64,000 bases of DNA from an uncultured Agathobacter sp. (GCA_934359755.1 CAKRLV010000002.1:114749-178748), one strand, 5' to 3'. Positions 1 to 9,117 are shown, numbered from the stretch's first letter. The notes: generated from the sequence alone by a model not told the origin. Numbers and translations: made by a program.

Positions 1-134
1 CAAATTACTATTCTTACGCCCATTATTTCAAATCCAATCACTACTCTTAATATTCATCTATTCCATATCAAATTACTATTCTTACGCCCATTATTTCAAA
101 TCAGTTTATTATTCTAACATCTTTTGTTGCATAA
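1..134. repeat. 34-bp direct repeat pair with degenerate copies, at window edge
   Basis: Positions 1-34 and 69-102 are identical over 34 bases. The 34 bases between them, and the stretch from about 101, look like diverged copies of the same unit. The array may continue left of the window. It lies downstream of gltD, past its terminator. A CRISPR array is possible from the geometry, but the similarity of the middle segment to the repeat favours a decayed tandem repeat. Confidence 0.6.
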
Positions 135-168
135 AAAAAGTGCATTCTTCATCGAATACACTTTTTTC
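133..168 (-). terminator. Rho-independent terminator of gltBD
   Basis: A-rich and T-rich arms frame a hairpin (AAAAAAGTG pairs with CACTTTTTT, with an inner ATTC/GAAT) beginning ten bases after the gltD stop codon. On the minus strand it ends in a T-run. The symmetrical A/T tails mean it could act in both directions. Confidence 0.8.
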
Positions 169-177
169 TTCTATATT

Positions 178-1671
178 CTATTGCACTGACAAATATGAGT
201 AGCCAATAAGACTTTCATCAACCTCTCTGGCAACCTCACGTCCCTCTCTGATTGCCCAGACAACAAGAGACTGTCCTCTTCTATTATCGCCTGCAACATA
301 CACATTCTGTACAGAAGTTGCATAGTGGCCTTCCTCAGTTGCGACATTGCTTCGCTCTGTCATATTTACGCCAAATGCCTTTGCGACATAATCCTCTGTT
401 CCAAGGAAACCTGCTGCAATTAGGACAAGTTCTGCTGGAATCTTCTTCTCGCTGCCCTCAACCGGCACCATGTTAAATCTTCCAGTTTTCTCATCTTTTT
501 TGCTTTCAAGGCTGACAATTGTTATCTCCTTAAGCTTTCCGGCTTTGTCCTTGTGGAACTCTTTGACTGTAGTCTTATAGATTCTAGGATCATTGCCAAA
601 CATAGCAATTGCCTCTTCCTGACCGTAGTCAGTCTTAAGAATCTTAGGCCACTCTGGCCATGGATTGTTGGCAGCTCTTTCTGTTGGTGGGCAAGGCATC
701 ATCTCAAGCTGTGTCACTGACTTAGCTCCCTGTCTTATGGCTGTACCCACACAGTCATTTCCAGTATCTCCACCACCGATAATAACTACATTTTTGCCCT
801 TGGCAGATACAAATTTGCCATCCTTAAGTCCTGAATTAAGAAGGCTCTTAGTATTCTGTGTAAGGTAATCAACTGCAAAATAAATACCGTCCGCATCTCT
901 TCCCGGTGCTTTGATATCACGAGGCTTTTTAGCTCCACAGCAAAGAATAACTCTGTCATATTCTTTGTATAATTTAGAAGGCTTGATATCAACACCTACA
1001 TTACATCCTGTGACAAAATTAATTCCTTCTGCCTTCATGACCTCAATCTTACGGTCAATAACTTTCTTGTCAAGCTTCATATTCGGTATACCATACATAA
1101 GAAGTCCGCCAAGTCTGTCTTCTCTCTCATATACAGTTACCTCATGACCTCTCTGGTTAAGCTGGTCTGCTGCTGCAAGACCTGATGGTCCTGAACCAAT
1201 GACAGCTACCTTCTTGCCTGTACGAACCTTTGGTGGATTTGGAACTGCATATCCTTTTTCATATGCAGTCTCAATAATCCCATGCTCGTTATCTCTAACT
1301 GATACCGGTTTTCCCCAATGTCCGCATGTGCATGCTTTCTCGCAAAGCGCTGGACAAACTCTTGATGTAAATTCAGGGAAATTGTTTGTCTTATGCAGTC
1401 TGTTATATGCCTGCTCCCAATTTCCTGAATATACAAGGTCATTCCACTCTGGTACCAGATTGTGAAGTGGACAACCTGATGTCATCCCTGCAATTGTCAT
1501 TCCTGCCTGGCAAAATGGTACTCCACAATCCATACATCTTGCTGCCTGCTTCTGCTGATCTTCTCTCGAAAGGAAGACATGGAACTCATCAAAATTCTTG
1601 ATACGTTCCTTTGGTTCTACCGAACGTGCCTCACATCTTTCATATTCCATAAATCCTGTTGGCTTTCCCAT
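178..1671 (-). CDS. gltD: Glutamate synthase small subunit
   Basis: This subunit oxidises NADPH and passes electrons through FAD and iron-sulfur clusters to the large subunit, which makes glutamate from glutamine and 2-oxoglutarate. The N-terminal cysteines expected for two 4Fe-4S clusters are visible (C46, C49, C54, C67; C106, C110, C114, C116). An FAD-binding GxGxxG loop lies at about 159-164 and a second dinucleotide site (VVIIGGGDTG) near 300. The length of 497 residues is normal. The start follows a GGAGGG Shine-Dalgarno and lies 14 bases after the gltB stop, so the two genes form one operon ending at the hairpin at 133-168. The family also includes other GltD-like flavoproteins, but pairing with gltB settles the assignment. 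Confidence 0.97.
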   Translation of the reverse strand: MGKPTGFMEYERCEARSVEPKERIKNFDEFHVFLSREDQQKQAARCMDCGVPFCQAGMTIAGMTSGCPLHNLVPEWNDLVYSGNWEQAYNRLHKTNNFPEFTSRVCPALCEKACTCGHWGKPVSVRDNEHGIIETAYEKGYAVPNPPKVRTGKKVAVIGSGPSGLAAADQLNQRGHEVTVYEREDRLGGLLMYGIPNMKLDKKVIDRKIEVMKAEGINFVTGCNVGVDIKPSKLYKEYDRVILCCGAKKPRDIKAPGRDADGIYFAVDYLTQNTKSLLNSGLKDGKFVSAKGKNVVIIGGGDTGNDCVGTAIRQGAKSVTQLEMMPCPPTERAANNPWPEWPKILKTDYGQEEAIAMFGNDPRIYKTTVKEFHKDKAGKLKEITIVSLESKKDEKTGRFNMVPVEGSEKKIPAELVLIAAGFLGTEDYVAKAFGVNMTERSNVATEEGHYATSVQNVYVAGDNRRGQSLVVWAIREGREVAREVDESLIGYSYLSVQ

Positions 1672-1685
1672 CTCTTCTTCCCTCC

Positions 1686-4600
1686 TTACGCTCTTGTACT
1701 AGCATAAAATGCTTCTATCTGTGCCTGCTCTGCGTTGAGTCCTTTTTCTTCCATCTGAACTATAGCCATCTGCATACGGTTATAATCGTATGGAATTACC
1801 TTCTTGAATTTTGGAAGATAATCACTAAAATGGTCTAATATCTCCTTACCTTTTTCAGAGTTGGTAAGTGTTACATGTTCTTTAATCATATCCTTTAATT
1901 CAAGGACATCATATTTGTTTGATACTTCCTGTGTAAATACCATTGACTTGTTGGTTCTCATATAAAGGTCATTGTCCTCATCAAGAACATATGCTACACC
2001 ACCACTCATACCAGCGGCGAAGTTCTTTCCAGTTTTACCTAAGATAACAACGCGTCCACCTGTCATGTATTCACATCCATGGTCTCCGACACCTTCAACT
2101 ACAGCTGTCGCACCAGAGTTTCGTACACAGAATCTTTCTCCGGCAACACCATTGATAAATGCCTTACCACTTGTCGCACCGTAAAGTGCTACGTTTCCGA
2201 TAATGATGTTCTCATCCTTCTTGAATGTGACTCCTGTTGGTGGATATACTACAAGTTTTCCACCTGAAAGTCCCTTACCAAAGTAATCATTTGAATCTCC
2301 GACAAGTTCAAGTGTAAGTCCCTTAGGAATAAATGCACCAAAACTCTGTCCGCCTGCACCATTACATTTGATAATATATGTGTCATCGTCAAGTGTATCA
2401 TCATACTTCTTGGTAATTTCTGAACCAAAAATTGTTCCAAGAGAACGGTTTGTATTTGTAACCTCTACGTCAATCATTCTCTTTTGTTTCTTATCTAATG
2501 CAGAACTTAACTGCTTAAGAATCTCTTTCATATCTTTTGTTGATTCAAGTTCAAAGTCATATACCTGCTTTGGATCAAATATTACACTCTGCTTCTCATC
2601 AGCAAATGGATTATCTAAAATATTACTAAGGTCAATCTTAGATTCACGCTCATTTAAATCATCACGAACCTTAAGGAAATCACTACGTCCTACAAGTTCA
2701 TCTACTGTCTTGCAGCCAAGCTTTGCCATGTACTCTCTGAGTTCTTCTGCAATAAATCTCATGAAGTTCTCTACATACTCTGGCTTACCTGCAAATCTCT
2801 TACGAAGCTCAGGATTCTGTGTTGCAATACCAGCTGGACATGTATCAAGGTTACATACACGCATCATTACACATCCCATTGTTACAAGTGGAGCTGTTGC
2901 AAATCCAAATTCCTCTGCTCCAAGACATGCAGCAATTGCTACATCTTTACCACTCATGAGCTTTCCGTCAGTCTCTATACGAACCTTATTACGAAGTCCG
3001 TTCATGATAAGAGTCTGATGTGTCTCAGCAAGGCCAAGCTCCCAAGGTAATCCTGCGTTGTGGATTGAACTGCTTGGTGCTGCACCTGTACCACCATCAT
3101 ATCCTGATACAAGAATTACCTGTGCACCAGCCTTTGCAACACCTGCTGCGACTGTTCCTACACCTGCCTCTGATACAAGCTTAACTGAAATTCTTGCATC
3201 TCTGTTGGCATTCTTAAGATCAAATATAAGCTGTTCCAAATCCTCGATTGAATAAATATCATGATGAGGTGGTGGCGAAATAAGTGATACACCTGGTGTT
3301 GAAAGTCTTGTCTTTGCAATCCATGGATATACTTTCTTTCCTGGAAGATGTCCACCTTCACCAGGCTTTGCGCCCTGTGCCATCTTAATCTGGATTTCCT
3401 GTGCACTTGTAAGGTAACGGCTTGTAACACCAAAACGTCCTGATGCTACCTGCTTGATTGCAGAACAGCGGTTCTTTCCGTCTGGACCAACTACAAGTCT
3501 GTCCTTATCCTCTCCACCTTCACCAGTGTTTGACTTACCATGAAGATTGTTCATGGCAATCGCAAGTGTCTCATGTGCCTCTTTTGAAATAGAACCATAT
3601 GACATAGCACCTGTTTTAAATCTTGTGACGATAGAATCAACACTCTCAACTTCCTCAAGAGCAATACCCTTTTTAGGGAAATTGAAATCCATAAGACCTC
3701 TGATATTTGTGGTCTTTTCTTCCTCATCAACTAAAGCAGTATACTGCTTGAACATCTCATAGTCGCCTCTTTGGGTAGACTGCTGTAAAAGATGGATAGT
3801 TGCTGGATTATATAAATGTGCATCCGCACCACTTCTCATCTTGTGACGTCCCTTGCTCTCCAATGTAAGGTCAGTAGAAAGTCCAAGTGGATCGTATGCT
3901 GCTGAATGAAGTGTGTTTACATCATTCTCAATATCCTTTATTGTAATTCCACCGATACGGCTTACTGTATTCGTAAAATATTTGTCAATTACAGACTTAT
4001 CAATTCCGATTGCCTCGAAAATCTTTGAACCCTGATATGACTGGATTGTAGAAATTCCCATCTTGGCTGCAATCTTTACGATACCGTTTATGATTGACTT
4101 ATTATAATCATCTACTGCCGCATAGTAATCCTTGTCAAGCATATGCTCGTCAACAAGCTGCTTTACTGTCTCCTGTGCAAGATATGGATTTATTGCACTT
4201 GCACCATATCCAAGAAGTGTTGCAAAGTGATGAACTTCACGAGGCTCACCTGATTCAAGAATAAGTGAAAGCGATGTCCTTTTCTTAGTCTTTACAAGGT
4301 ACTGCTGTAATGCTGATACTGCAAGGAGTGATGGAATCGCTACATGGTTCTCATCGACACCTCTGTCTGAAAGAATAAGGATATTAGCACCCTCCCTGAA
4401 CGCTCTGTCGGCCTCAATATATAGACGATCAACAGCTTTCTCAAGTGATGTATTCTTATAATATATAATAGGAATAATCTCTACTTTAAATCCTTCTTTC
4501 TTAAGACTCTTAATCTTCATAAGGTCTGTATTTGTAAGGATTGGATTATTAATCTTCAAAACTCTGCAGTTTTCTGGCTTTTCTTCAAGAACGTTACCAG

Positions 4601-6239
4601 ACTCACCAATATATAAGCTTGTCGATGTAACAACTTCCTCACGAATAGAATCGATTGGAGGGTTTGTAACCTGTGCGAAACGCTGCTTGAAGTAGTTAAA
4701 CAGTGGTTCGTTATTACCTGATAAAGCTGCAAGTGGAGTATCTGTACCCATGGCAGCTGTGCCCTCTACTCCATTTTTTGCCATTGGAAGGATTGTGTCT
4801 TTAAGAGACTCGTAAGTATAACCGAATGCTCTTTGCATTCTCTGTCTCTCTTCCTTTGTATATTCTGGCACTCTCTCATTTGGAATCTTAAGGTCTGCAA
4901 GACGGACAATATTTCTGTCGAGCCACTCACCATAAGGCTGTTTTCCTGCATATTTTTCTTTTAACTCATCATCATCGATGATTCTTCCCGCAACTGTATC
5001 TACAAGAAGCATCTTTCCTGGACGAAGTCTGTCCTTCTTTACAATCTTGGTAGGGTCAACATCTAATACACCTACTTCTGAAGAAAGCACAAGGTAATCA
5101 TCATCTGTAATATAATAACGTGATGGACGAAGACCATTTCTGTCAAGAACTGCACCCATCATATCTCCATCTGAAAAGAGGATAGATGCCGGACCATCCC
5201 ATGGCTCCATCATAGTTGCATAATATTGATAGAAATCCTTCTTCTTCTGTGACATGATTGAGTTGTTAGCCCAAGGCTCAGGAATCATAATCATTACTGC
5301 AAGAGGAAGCTCCATACCACTCATAACAAGGAACTCAAGCGCATTGTCAAGCATTGCTGAGTCAGAACCTTCTGCATTGATAACTGGAAGAACCTTCTGG
5401 AATTCCTTCTTAAGCTTAGGCGATTCCATATTCTCCTCACGGGCAGACATCTTATCAGAGTTACCTCTTATTGTGTTAATCTCTCCGTTATGAACAATAA
5501 ATCTGTTTGGATGTGCTCTCATCCAGCTTGGATTTGTATTAGTTGAGAATCTTGAATGAACTGTAGCAATCGCAGATTCATAATCAGGATCCTGTAAATC
5601 TGAGAAAAACTGTCTAAGCTGCTCAACAAGGAACATTCCCTTATATACGATTGTTCTGCTTGAAAAAGAAACCACATATGTATCATCATTTGACTGCTCA
5701 AACACACGTCTTGCTACATATAATTTCCTGTCGAAATCAAGTCCCTTTTCTACATCAGCCGGTCTCTTGACAAAAGCCTGCATGATGCATGGCATACATG
5801 CTCTTGCCTTATCAGAAAGCTTCTCTGGCTCTGTAGGAACTACTCTCCATCCTAAGAACTCAAGTCCTTCTTTTTCAACTATAACTTCAAACATCTTCTT
5901 GGCCTGATTTGTCTTGAACTCATCATTTGGGAAGAAGAACATTCCAACTCCATAATCTCTCTCATCACCGAGCTTAATTCCAAGAGGAGCTGTCACTTTC
6001 TTGAAGAATTTATGTGAGATCTGAAGGAGAATACCTACACCATCTCCAGTTTTTCCATCGGCATCCTTACCAGCTCTATGCTTAAGATTCTCTACAATCT
6101 TAAGAGCATTCTCTACTGTACCATGTGTCTTAATACCTTTAATGTTTACAACAGCACCAATACCACAGTTGTCATGCTCAAATCTTGGATCATATAAACC
6201 AAGTGGTTTTGCTGTACTTTCATTCCAGTTCTCTTTCAT
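1686..6239 (-). CDS. gltB: Glutamate synthase large subunit
   Basis: The large subunit holds the class II glutaminase, the FMN/3Fe-4S synthase barrel and the C-terminal beta-helix. The expected nucleophile is Cys25 in FEHDNCGIG, so a 24-residue propeptide must be removed, as in characterised GltB proteins. The iron-sulfur cysteines appear in a GCVMMRVCNLDTCPAG-type motif around residues 1120-1140. The glycine-rich C-terminal helix domain is complete. At 1517 residues it is full length. It is first in the operon with gltD and is preceded by a structured leader (6294-6350), which suggests premature-termination control of nitrogen assimilation. Confidence 0.97.
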   Translation of the reverse strand: MKENWNESTAKPLGLYDPRFEHDNCGIGAVVNIKGIKTHGTVENALKIVENLKHRAGKDADGKTGDGVGILLQISHKFFKKVTAPLGIKLGDERDYGVGMFFFPNDEFKTNQAKKMFEVIVEKEGLEFLGWRVVPTEPEKLSDKARACMPCIMQAFVKRPADVEKGLDFDRKLYVARRVFEQSNDDTYVVSFSSRTIVYKGMFLVEQLRQFFSDLQDPDYESAIATVHSRFSTNTNPSWMRAHPNRFIVHNGEINTIRGNSDKMSAREENMESPKLKKEFQKVLPVINAEGSDSAMLDNALEFLVMSGMELPLAVMIMIPEPWANNSIMSQKKKDFYQYYATMMEPWDGPASILFSDGDMMGAVLDRNGLRPSRYYITDDDYLVLSSEVGVLDVDPTKIVKKDRLRPGKMLLVDTVAGRIIDDDELKEKYAGKQPYGEWLDRNIVRLADLKIPNERVPEYTKEERQRMQRAFGYTYESLKDTILPMAKNGVEGTAAMGTDTPLAALSGNNEPLFNYFKQRFAQVTNPPIDSIREEVVTSTSLYIGESGNVLEEKPENCRVLKINNPILTNTDLMKIKSLKKEGFKVEIIPIIYYKNTSLEKAVDRLYIEADRAFREGANILILSDRGVDENHVAIPSLLAVSALQQYLVKTKKRTSLSLILESGEPREVHHFATLLGYGASAINPYLAQETVKQLVDEHMLDKDYYAAVDDYNKSIINGIVKIAAKMGISTIQSYQGSKIFEAIGIDKSVIDKYFTNTVSRIGGITIKDIENDVNTLHSAAYDPLGLSTDLTLESKGRHKMRSGADAHLYNPATIHLLQQSTQRGDYEMFKQYTALVDEEEKTTNIRGLMDFNFPKKGIALEEVESVDSIVTRFKTGAMSYGSISKEAHETLAIAMNNLHGKSNTGEGGEDKDRLVVGPDGKNRCSAIKQVASGRFGVTSRYLTSAQEIQIKMAQGAKPGEGGHLPGKKVYPWIAKTRLSTPGVSLISPPPHHDIYSIEDLEQLIFDLKNANRDARISVKLVSEAGVGTVAAGVAKAGAQVILVSGYDGGTGAAPSSSIHNAGLPWELGLAETHQTLIMNGLRNKVRIETDGKLMSGKDVAIAACLGAEEFGFATAPLVTMGCVMMRVCNLDTCPAGIATQNPELRKRFAGKPEYVENFMRFIAEELREYMAKLGCKTVDELVGRSDFLKVRDDLNERESKIDLSNILDNPFADEKQSVIFDPKQVYDFELESTKDMKEILKQLSSALDKKQKRMIDVEVTNTNRSLGTIFGSEITKKYDDTLDDDTYIIKCNGAGGQSFGAFIPKGLTLELVGDSNDYFGKGLSGGKLVVYPPTGVTFKKDENIIIGNVALYGATSGKAFINGVAGERFCVRNSGATAVVEGVGDHGCEYMTGGRVVILGKTGKNFAAGMSGGVAYVLDEDNDLYMRTNKSMVFTQEVSNKYDVLELKDMIKEHVTLTNSEKGKEILDHFSDYLPKFKKVIPYDYNRMQMAIVQMEEKGLNAEQAQIEAFYASTRA

Positions 6240-6293
6240 AATACTTCGCCCTTTCGTGTAAAATCATTTTAACTTGATTTAAATTTTACAACT

Positions 6294-6315
6294 AAAAAAA
6301 GCCCGTGTAAACAGG
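6294..6315 (-). terminator. Terminator-like hairpin in the gltB leader (possible attenuator)
   Basis: On the minus strand a GC-containing stem (CCTGT with ACGGG, four-base loop) is followed by one C and seven Ts, the form of an intrinsic terminator. It sits about 55 bases upstream of the gltB start and just downstream of a perfect 9-bp hairpin. A terminator between a promoter and its gene usually means attenuation. No ligand or protein is identifiable from sequence. Confidence 0.55.
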
Positions 6316-6325
6316 AAATTTCTTC

Positions 6326-6350
6326 AAGTTGTCAGATAGTTTGACAACTT
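6326..6350 (-). promoter_or_regulatory. Perfect 9-bp inverted repeat in the gltB leader
   Basis: The arms AAGTTGTCA (6326-6334) and TGACAACTT (6342-6350) pair perfectly around seven bases. The element lies directly before the terminator-like hairpin. It could be an RNA stem that helps decide termination, or a DNA operator. It does not fit the two-hexaloop ANTAR target pattern. Confidence 0.5.
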
Positions 6351-6416
6351 AATATAATAAAGTATCTTATCTGACTATATGGCATTTTTTCTGTATTAAT
6401 AAGGCTTATAGATACA

Positions 6417-6465
6417 ATAATGCCAAGATTTAATTGAAACTTTTTTTCAAAAACCTTGGCATTAT
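6417..6465. repeat. 11-bp perfect inverted repeat upstream of gltB
   Basis: ATAATGCCAAG (6417-6427) pairs with its exact complement at 6455-6465. A second, inner stem TTGAAA/TTTCAA (6434-6439 and 6445-6450) lies within the loop. There is no T-run on the minus-strand side, so it is not an obvious terminator. With 6240-6350 it fills the roughly 340-base gap before gltB, in which no gene was found. Confidence 0.6.
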
Positions 6466-6578
6466 ATGTGGTATTATTAAATTGTGTCTAAGTTGTGTAT
6501 CATCTAATCACTATTTTCATTAGTGATATATCAGAAATTTTTATAATTATATTCTTGTAAATACAGATTATTTAAACT

Positions 6579-6749
6579 CTACTTCTGAACATTATTCTTC
6601 AAAATCAAAGGTGTCATCTTACCCATAAGTGTATCTGCAATACGTCTGTTTTTTTCATCAAGAATTTTTTTCTTCTGTTCGCGAGCCCACTCTACAGCTT
6701 TTAGTTGATCCTCTGGACGTTCACTAAGTATTACATGTTCTTCTATCAT
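6579..6749 (-). CDS. Small hypothetical protein, 56 residues
   Basis: A short ORF begins MIEEHVILSERPEDQ after a run of five Gs that can serve as Shine-Dalgarno. It starts 12 bases downstream of the JAMM-fragment ORF. The product is charged and probably helical (AVEWAREQKKKILDEKNRR), with no membrane segment. I do not recognise a family. Its spacing suggests translation coupled to the upstream ORF, but that ORF looks decayed, so this gene may be a remnant too. Confidence 0.5.
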   Translation of the reverse strand: MIEEHVILSERPEDQLKAVEWAREQKKKILDEKNRRIADTLMGKMTPLILKNNVQK

Positions 6750-6761
6750 AGTATGCACCCC

Positions 6762-7064
6762 CTATCTATTCTCATAGTTTATACCTACATTATAGCAGTT
6801 TTTCAAGAAATAGTCTGCTGCATCCTGTAAATCTCTTATATTTTTCGCTTTATTATTCAAGTCTATTGCTTCATTAAGTAAAACTACCGCTTTCTCAAAA
6901 TTATATTTGTGATTCTTTACCAAATAAGATATATTGCCAAGATTTGTAACAACAACCATCAATTTTACTGTTTCATATTTCAGCAAAAACTGTATATCTG
7001 ACAAAGAAAAAGCTGACAAAGATGGATGATTATGCAATTCCAAGATAACGTTCTCCTTTTTCAA
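6762..7064 (-). CDS. JAMM/RadC-like metalloprotease domain, C-terminal fragment
   Basis: The ORF carries LHNHPSLSAFSLSD near its start. This is the H-x-H-P...S-x-x-D zinc signature of JAB/MPN (JAMM) domains, also found in RadC and in C-terminal domains of some phage head-morphogenesis proteins. The metal-site glutamate expected earlier in the fold is absent here; a candidate sits in the overlapping upstream ORF. The two ORFs overlap by 35 bases in different frames, which suggests one ancestral gene split by an indel. Function beyond a possible isopeptidase-type fold is unknown. Confidence 0.55.
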   Translation of the reverse strand: MKKENVILELHNHPSLSAFSLSDIQFLLKYETVKLMVVVTNLGNISYLVKNHKYNFEKAVVLLNEAIDLNNKAKNIRDLQDAADYFLKNCYNVGINYENR

Positions 7065-7290
7065 TCAATTGAGAACTTTCAAGACTATATGTCACTGCAA
7101 CTTCATTAGAATCATTTTCCTCTTTTGAAATCTGCAGAATTTGTCTTGCCAATTCTCTTAAATTGTCATATTCTGTTTCTGGTATTTCTTTATATCTAAC
7201 ACGCGGAACCTTATTAATTGCTTCGTCCGTAATCATAATCTTATGATTGCGTTTCTTTGCCATTTTAAGATTATTTAAGTTATTACACAT
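7030..7290 (-). CDS. N-terminal fragment of a JAMM-type protein (frame-disrupted)
   Basis: The ORF contains MITDEAINKVPRV and ends ...NDSNEVAVTYSL...LGIA. The NEVAVTY segment resembles the glutamate-bearing strand that precedes the HxH motif in JAMM domains. Reading stops exactly where the other frame picks up the HNHP motif, so N- and C-terminal halves appear separated by a frameshift, perhaps with a small deletion, since the region between them is shorter than expected. The start is uncertain: an upstream ATG at 7338 and several internal ATGs are possible. I chose the ATG at 7290, which has an AAAGGG upstream. Confidence 0.45.
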   Translation of the reverse strand: MCNNLNNLKMAKKRNHKIMITDEAINKVPRVRYKEIPETEYDNLRELARQILQISKEENDSNEVAVTYSLESSQLIEKGERYLGIA

Positions 7291-7426
7291 TTTTATGCCA
7301 TTTCCCTTTCTACAAAAAAATATATAATCACATATCATTTATAACAAGGATAAACATACTACTTACACATACATTTTTACCCTTGCTATAAATCAATTTA
7401 ACGTTCAGTATTAATTACTAATTTCA

Positions 7427-8170
7427 TTATCCCTCAACATGTCTTACTATATATGAACAGCCTGCAATTCCGGCAAGTAAAATTACTATAGATACCACCC
7501 ACGCAAGTACACTTCCGTCACATATTCCATCAAGCATATGATATTCCGTTCGAAGCACCGCGAAAACATTAGAACAGATATGCGCTATGATAGCGCCCCA
7601 TACACTTCCCGATGCATCAACGAAAACTGCAAGCATTATTCCAATTAAAAACGCATAAATAAACTGGACAACATTAAAATGTATCACTCCAAACAATAAC
7701 GCTGAAACAATCACCGCCTGCTTCGCTGACATCATCTTCTTTAATTTGTCATAAATTATGCCTCTGAATACCAGTTCTTCCAATATTGGCGTAAGAATAC
7801 CCACACCTATTATTTCAATTGCTGCAGTACTGCCATAAAAGCCCGCTGTGGCATCCTTATATCCCTGCGACATATCAACAAGCGGTGACATATTAATAAC
7901 ATTATTGAGTCCGAGGCTTATGCATAGAATCGTGGGAATTATCGCGATATATATATTCTTCCTCTCAGATATCTTTACTTTCTCATGGTACTGTATTCTG
8001 TAAAAACTAAAATACATCACAGGCAGGGTAATTACCGTAGCAAGAGTCTGGCAATACATATATTTTGAATTGTCTTCACCAAATATAATTGTTGCACCAG
8101 TATATGCAAGCGTAAGCACTCCATAATACATCAAAAACGGATATGCAATATCCCATATATAAAAAAACAT
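7427..8170 (-). CDS. CPBP family intramembrane metalloprotease
   Basis: This is a polytopic membrane protein of the CAAX prenyl-protease / bacteriocin-processing (Abi) family. It shows the family signatures: EELVFRG (EExxxR), then FGVIHFN, then a histidine in the last helices (AHICSN). These residues bind zinc in the membrane. Substrates of bacterial members are mostly unknown. I start at an ATG after AGGAAG. The reading frame continues upstream through about 32 mostly Asn/Ser codons to a TTG at 8266, overlapping the phosphatase gene; that longer form is less likely. It is probably co-transcribed with the HAD gene. Confidence 0.85.
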   Translation of the reverse strand: MFFYIWDIAYPFLMYYGVLTLAYTGATIIFGEDNSKYMYCQTLATVITLPVMYFSFYRIQYHEKVKISERKNIYIAIIPTILCISLGLNNVINMSPLVDMSQGYKDATAGFYGSTAAIEIIGVGILTPILEELVFRGIIYDKLKKMMSAKQAVIVSALLFGVIHFNVVQFIYAFLIGIMLAVFVDASGSVWGAIIAHICSNVFAVLRTEYHMLDGICDGSVLAWVVSIVILLAGIAGCSYIVRHVEG

Positions 8171-8258
8171 ATTATTCTTCCTGTTAATGTTATTACTGGT
8201 ATTATTGCTATTATTGCTATTATTGGTATTGTTTTTATTACTGTTGTTATTACTGCTC
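8171..8258. repeat. AAT/AAC-rich trinucleotide tract before the CPBP gene
   Basis: The bases between the HAD stop and the likely CPBP start are nearly all AAT, AAC and AGT triplets on the minus strand, giving a low-complexity Asn/Ser stretch if translated. It looks like an expanded microsatellite. Length change here would alter the spacing between the two genes, or the N-terminus if the TTG start is used. Confidence 0.6.
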
Positions 8259-8915
8259 ACTCTCAAAACACCTCTCTATCATGTCTGGAAGTTCTGCCAT
8301 ACTGTCACAGATTCCTACCGCACCGGCATCAAGCATCTGTCTTGTATCTCCAAAACCATAGCTTACACACAGACAAGGCATTCCAACTTTATCAGCTCCA
8401 TCAACATCAAACATAGTATCACCAATCAGGCACATCTCATCTACTCTCAAATCACTCCATCTGCGGAATACTTCATGCAACACCTGTTCCTTGGTGTCAA
8501 TCTTTCCATCAAGAGTCGCACCAACCACATCATCAAATAAATCAATTATTCCGAAATGTTCAAGAATTCTCCTGCACGATACCTCTGGCTTAGACGATGC
8601 CATTCCAATACGATAGCCTCTTTGCTTTAAAACTTCTATACATTCCCTGACTCCGTCATACAGACTGCATTCGTATATTCCTGTCGGATGATATCTCTGT
8701 CTGTAAGTGTCAACAGCGACTCTTGCATCTTCCTGTGAAAAACCATAATATTTCTTAAAACTTTCTATAAGTGGCGGTCCTATAAACTTGCGAAGCCTGT
8801 CTGTATCTTTCTCTTCTATTCCGAATTTATCTAAAGCATACAAAACACAGTTTATTATACCTTCTGACGAATCTATAAGTGTGCCATCGAGATCAAATAA
8901 TATTGCTTTAATCAT
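8250..8915 (-). CDS. HAD-family phosphatase (phosphoglycolate phosphatase-like)
   Basis: The protein begins with the HAD nucleophile motif FDLDGTLIDSS. It has the helical cap of the Gph/PgmB type, motif II in MASSK, and motif III/IV GDTMFDVDGA. Such enzymes dephosphorylate small phosphometabolites, and the exact substrate cannot be read from sequence. The start chosen is the ATG after AAAGGAG; an upstream in-frame ATG at 8972 has no ribosome binding site and precedes the motif by an atypical 19 residues. The product is about 221 residues, normal for the family. Confidence 0.88.
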   Translation of the reverse strand: MIKAILFDLDGTLIDSSEGIINCVLYALDKFGIEEKDTDRLRKFIGPPLIESFKKYYGFSQEDARVAVDTYRQRYHPTGIYECSLYDGVRECIEVLKQRGYRIGMASSKPEVSCRRILEHFGIIDLFDDVVGATLDGKIDTKEQVLHEVFRRWSDLRVDEMCLIGDTMFDVDGADKVGMPCLCVSYGFGDTRQMLDAGAVGICDSMAELPDMIERCFESEQ

Positions 8916-9117
8916 AAATGCTCCTTTGTAATCTAGTATTATCCTCAATATATTATAATATGGCGCCACCACAAGTCAAACCTTAAACTATAATTAATTC
9001 TGCTGTCAAATATGGATTTTATATGTCAAATATAGTAAAATATTAAATTGTGTAACATTATATTTTACAATTTATTATGTAACTATATCAGTTACCAAAA
9101 GCGAGGAGAAGTAGATT

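Noticed and set aside
1..134. CRISPR array
   Set aside because: Only two exact repeats, a spacer resembling the repeat, and no cas gene in the window; left as a repeat of uncertain type.
2368..3018. 216-codon plus-strand ORF
   Set aside because: It lies antisense to gltB with low-complexity Ser-rich translation and no ribosome binding site; it is a shadow of a conserved gene.
6326..6350. ANTAR-type two-hexaloop RNA target upstream of gltB
   Set aside because: The hairpin loop is seven bases and lacks the A1/G4 hexaloop pattern, and no second matching stem is seen.
8187..8540. Plus-strand Leu-rich ORF
   Set aside because: The Leu stretch comes from the AAT/AAC triplet tract read on the other strand; it is not a membrane protein gene.
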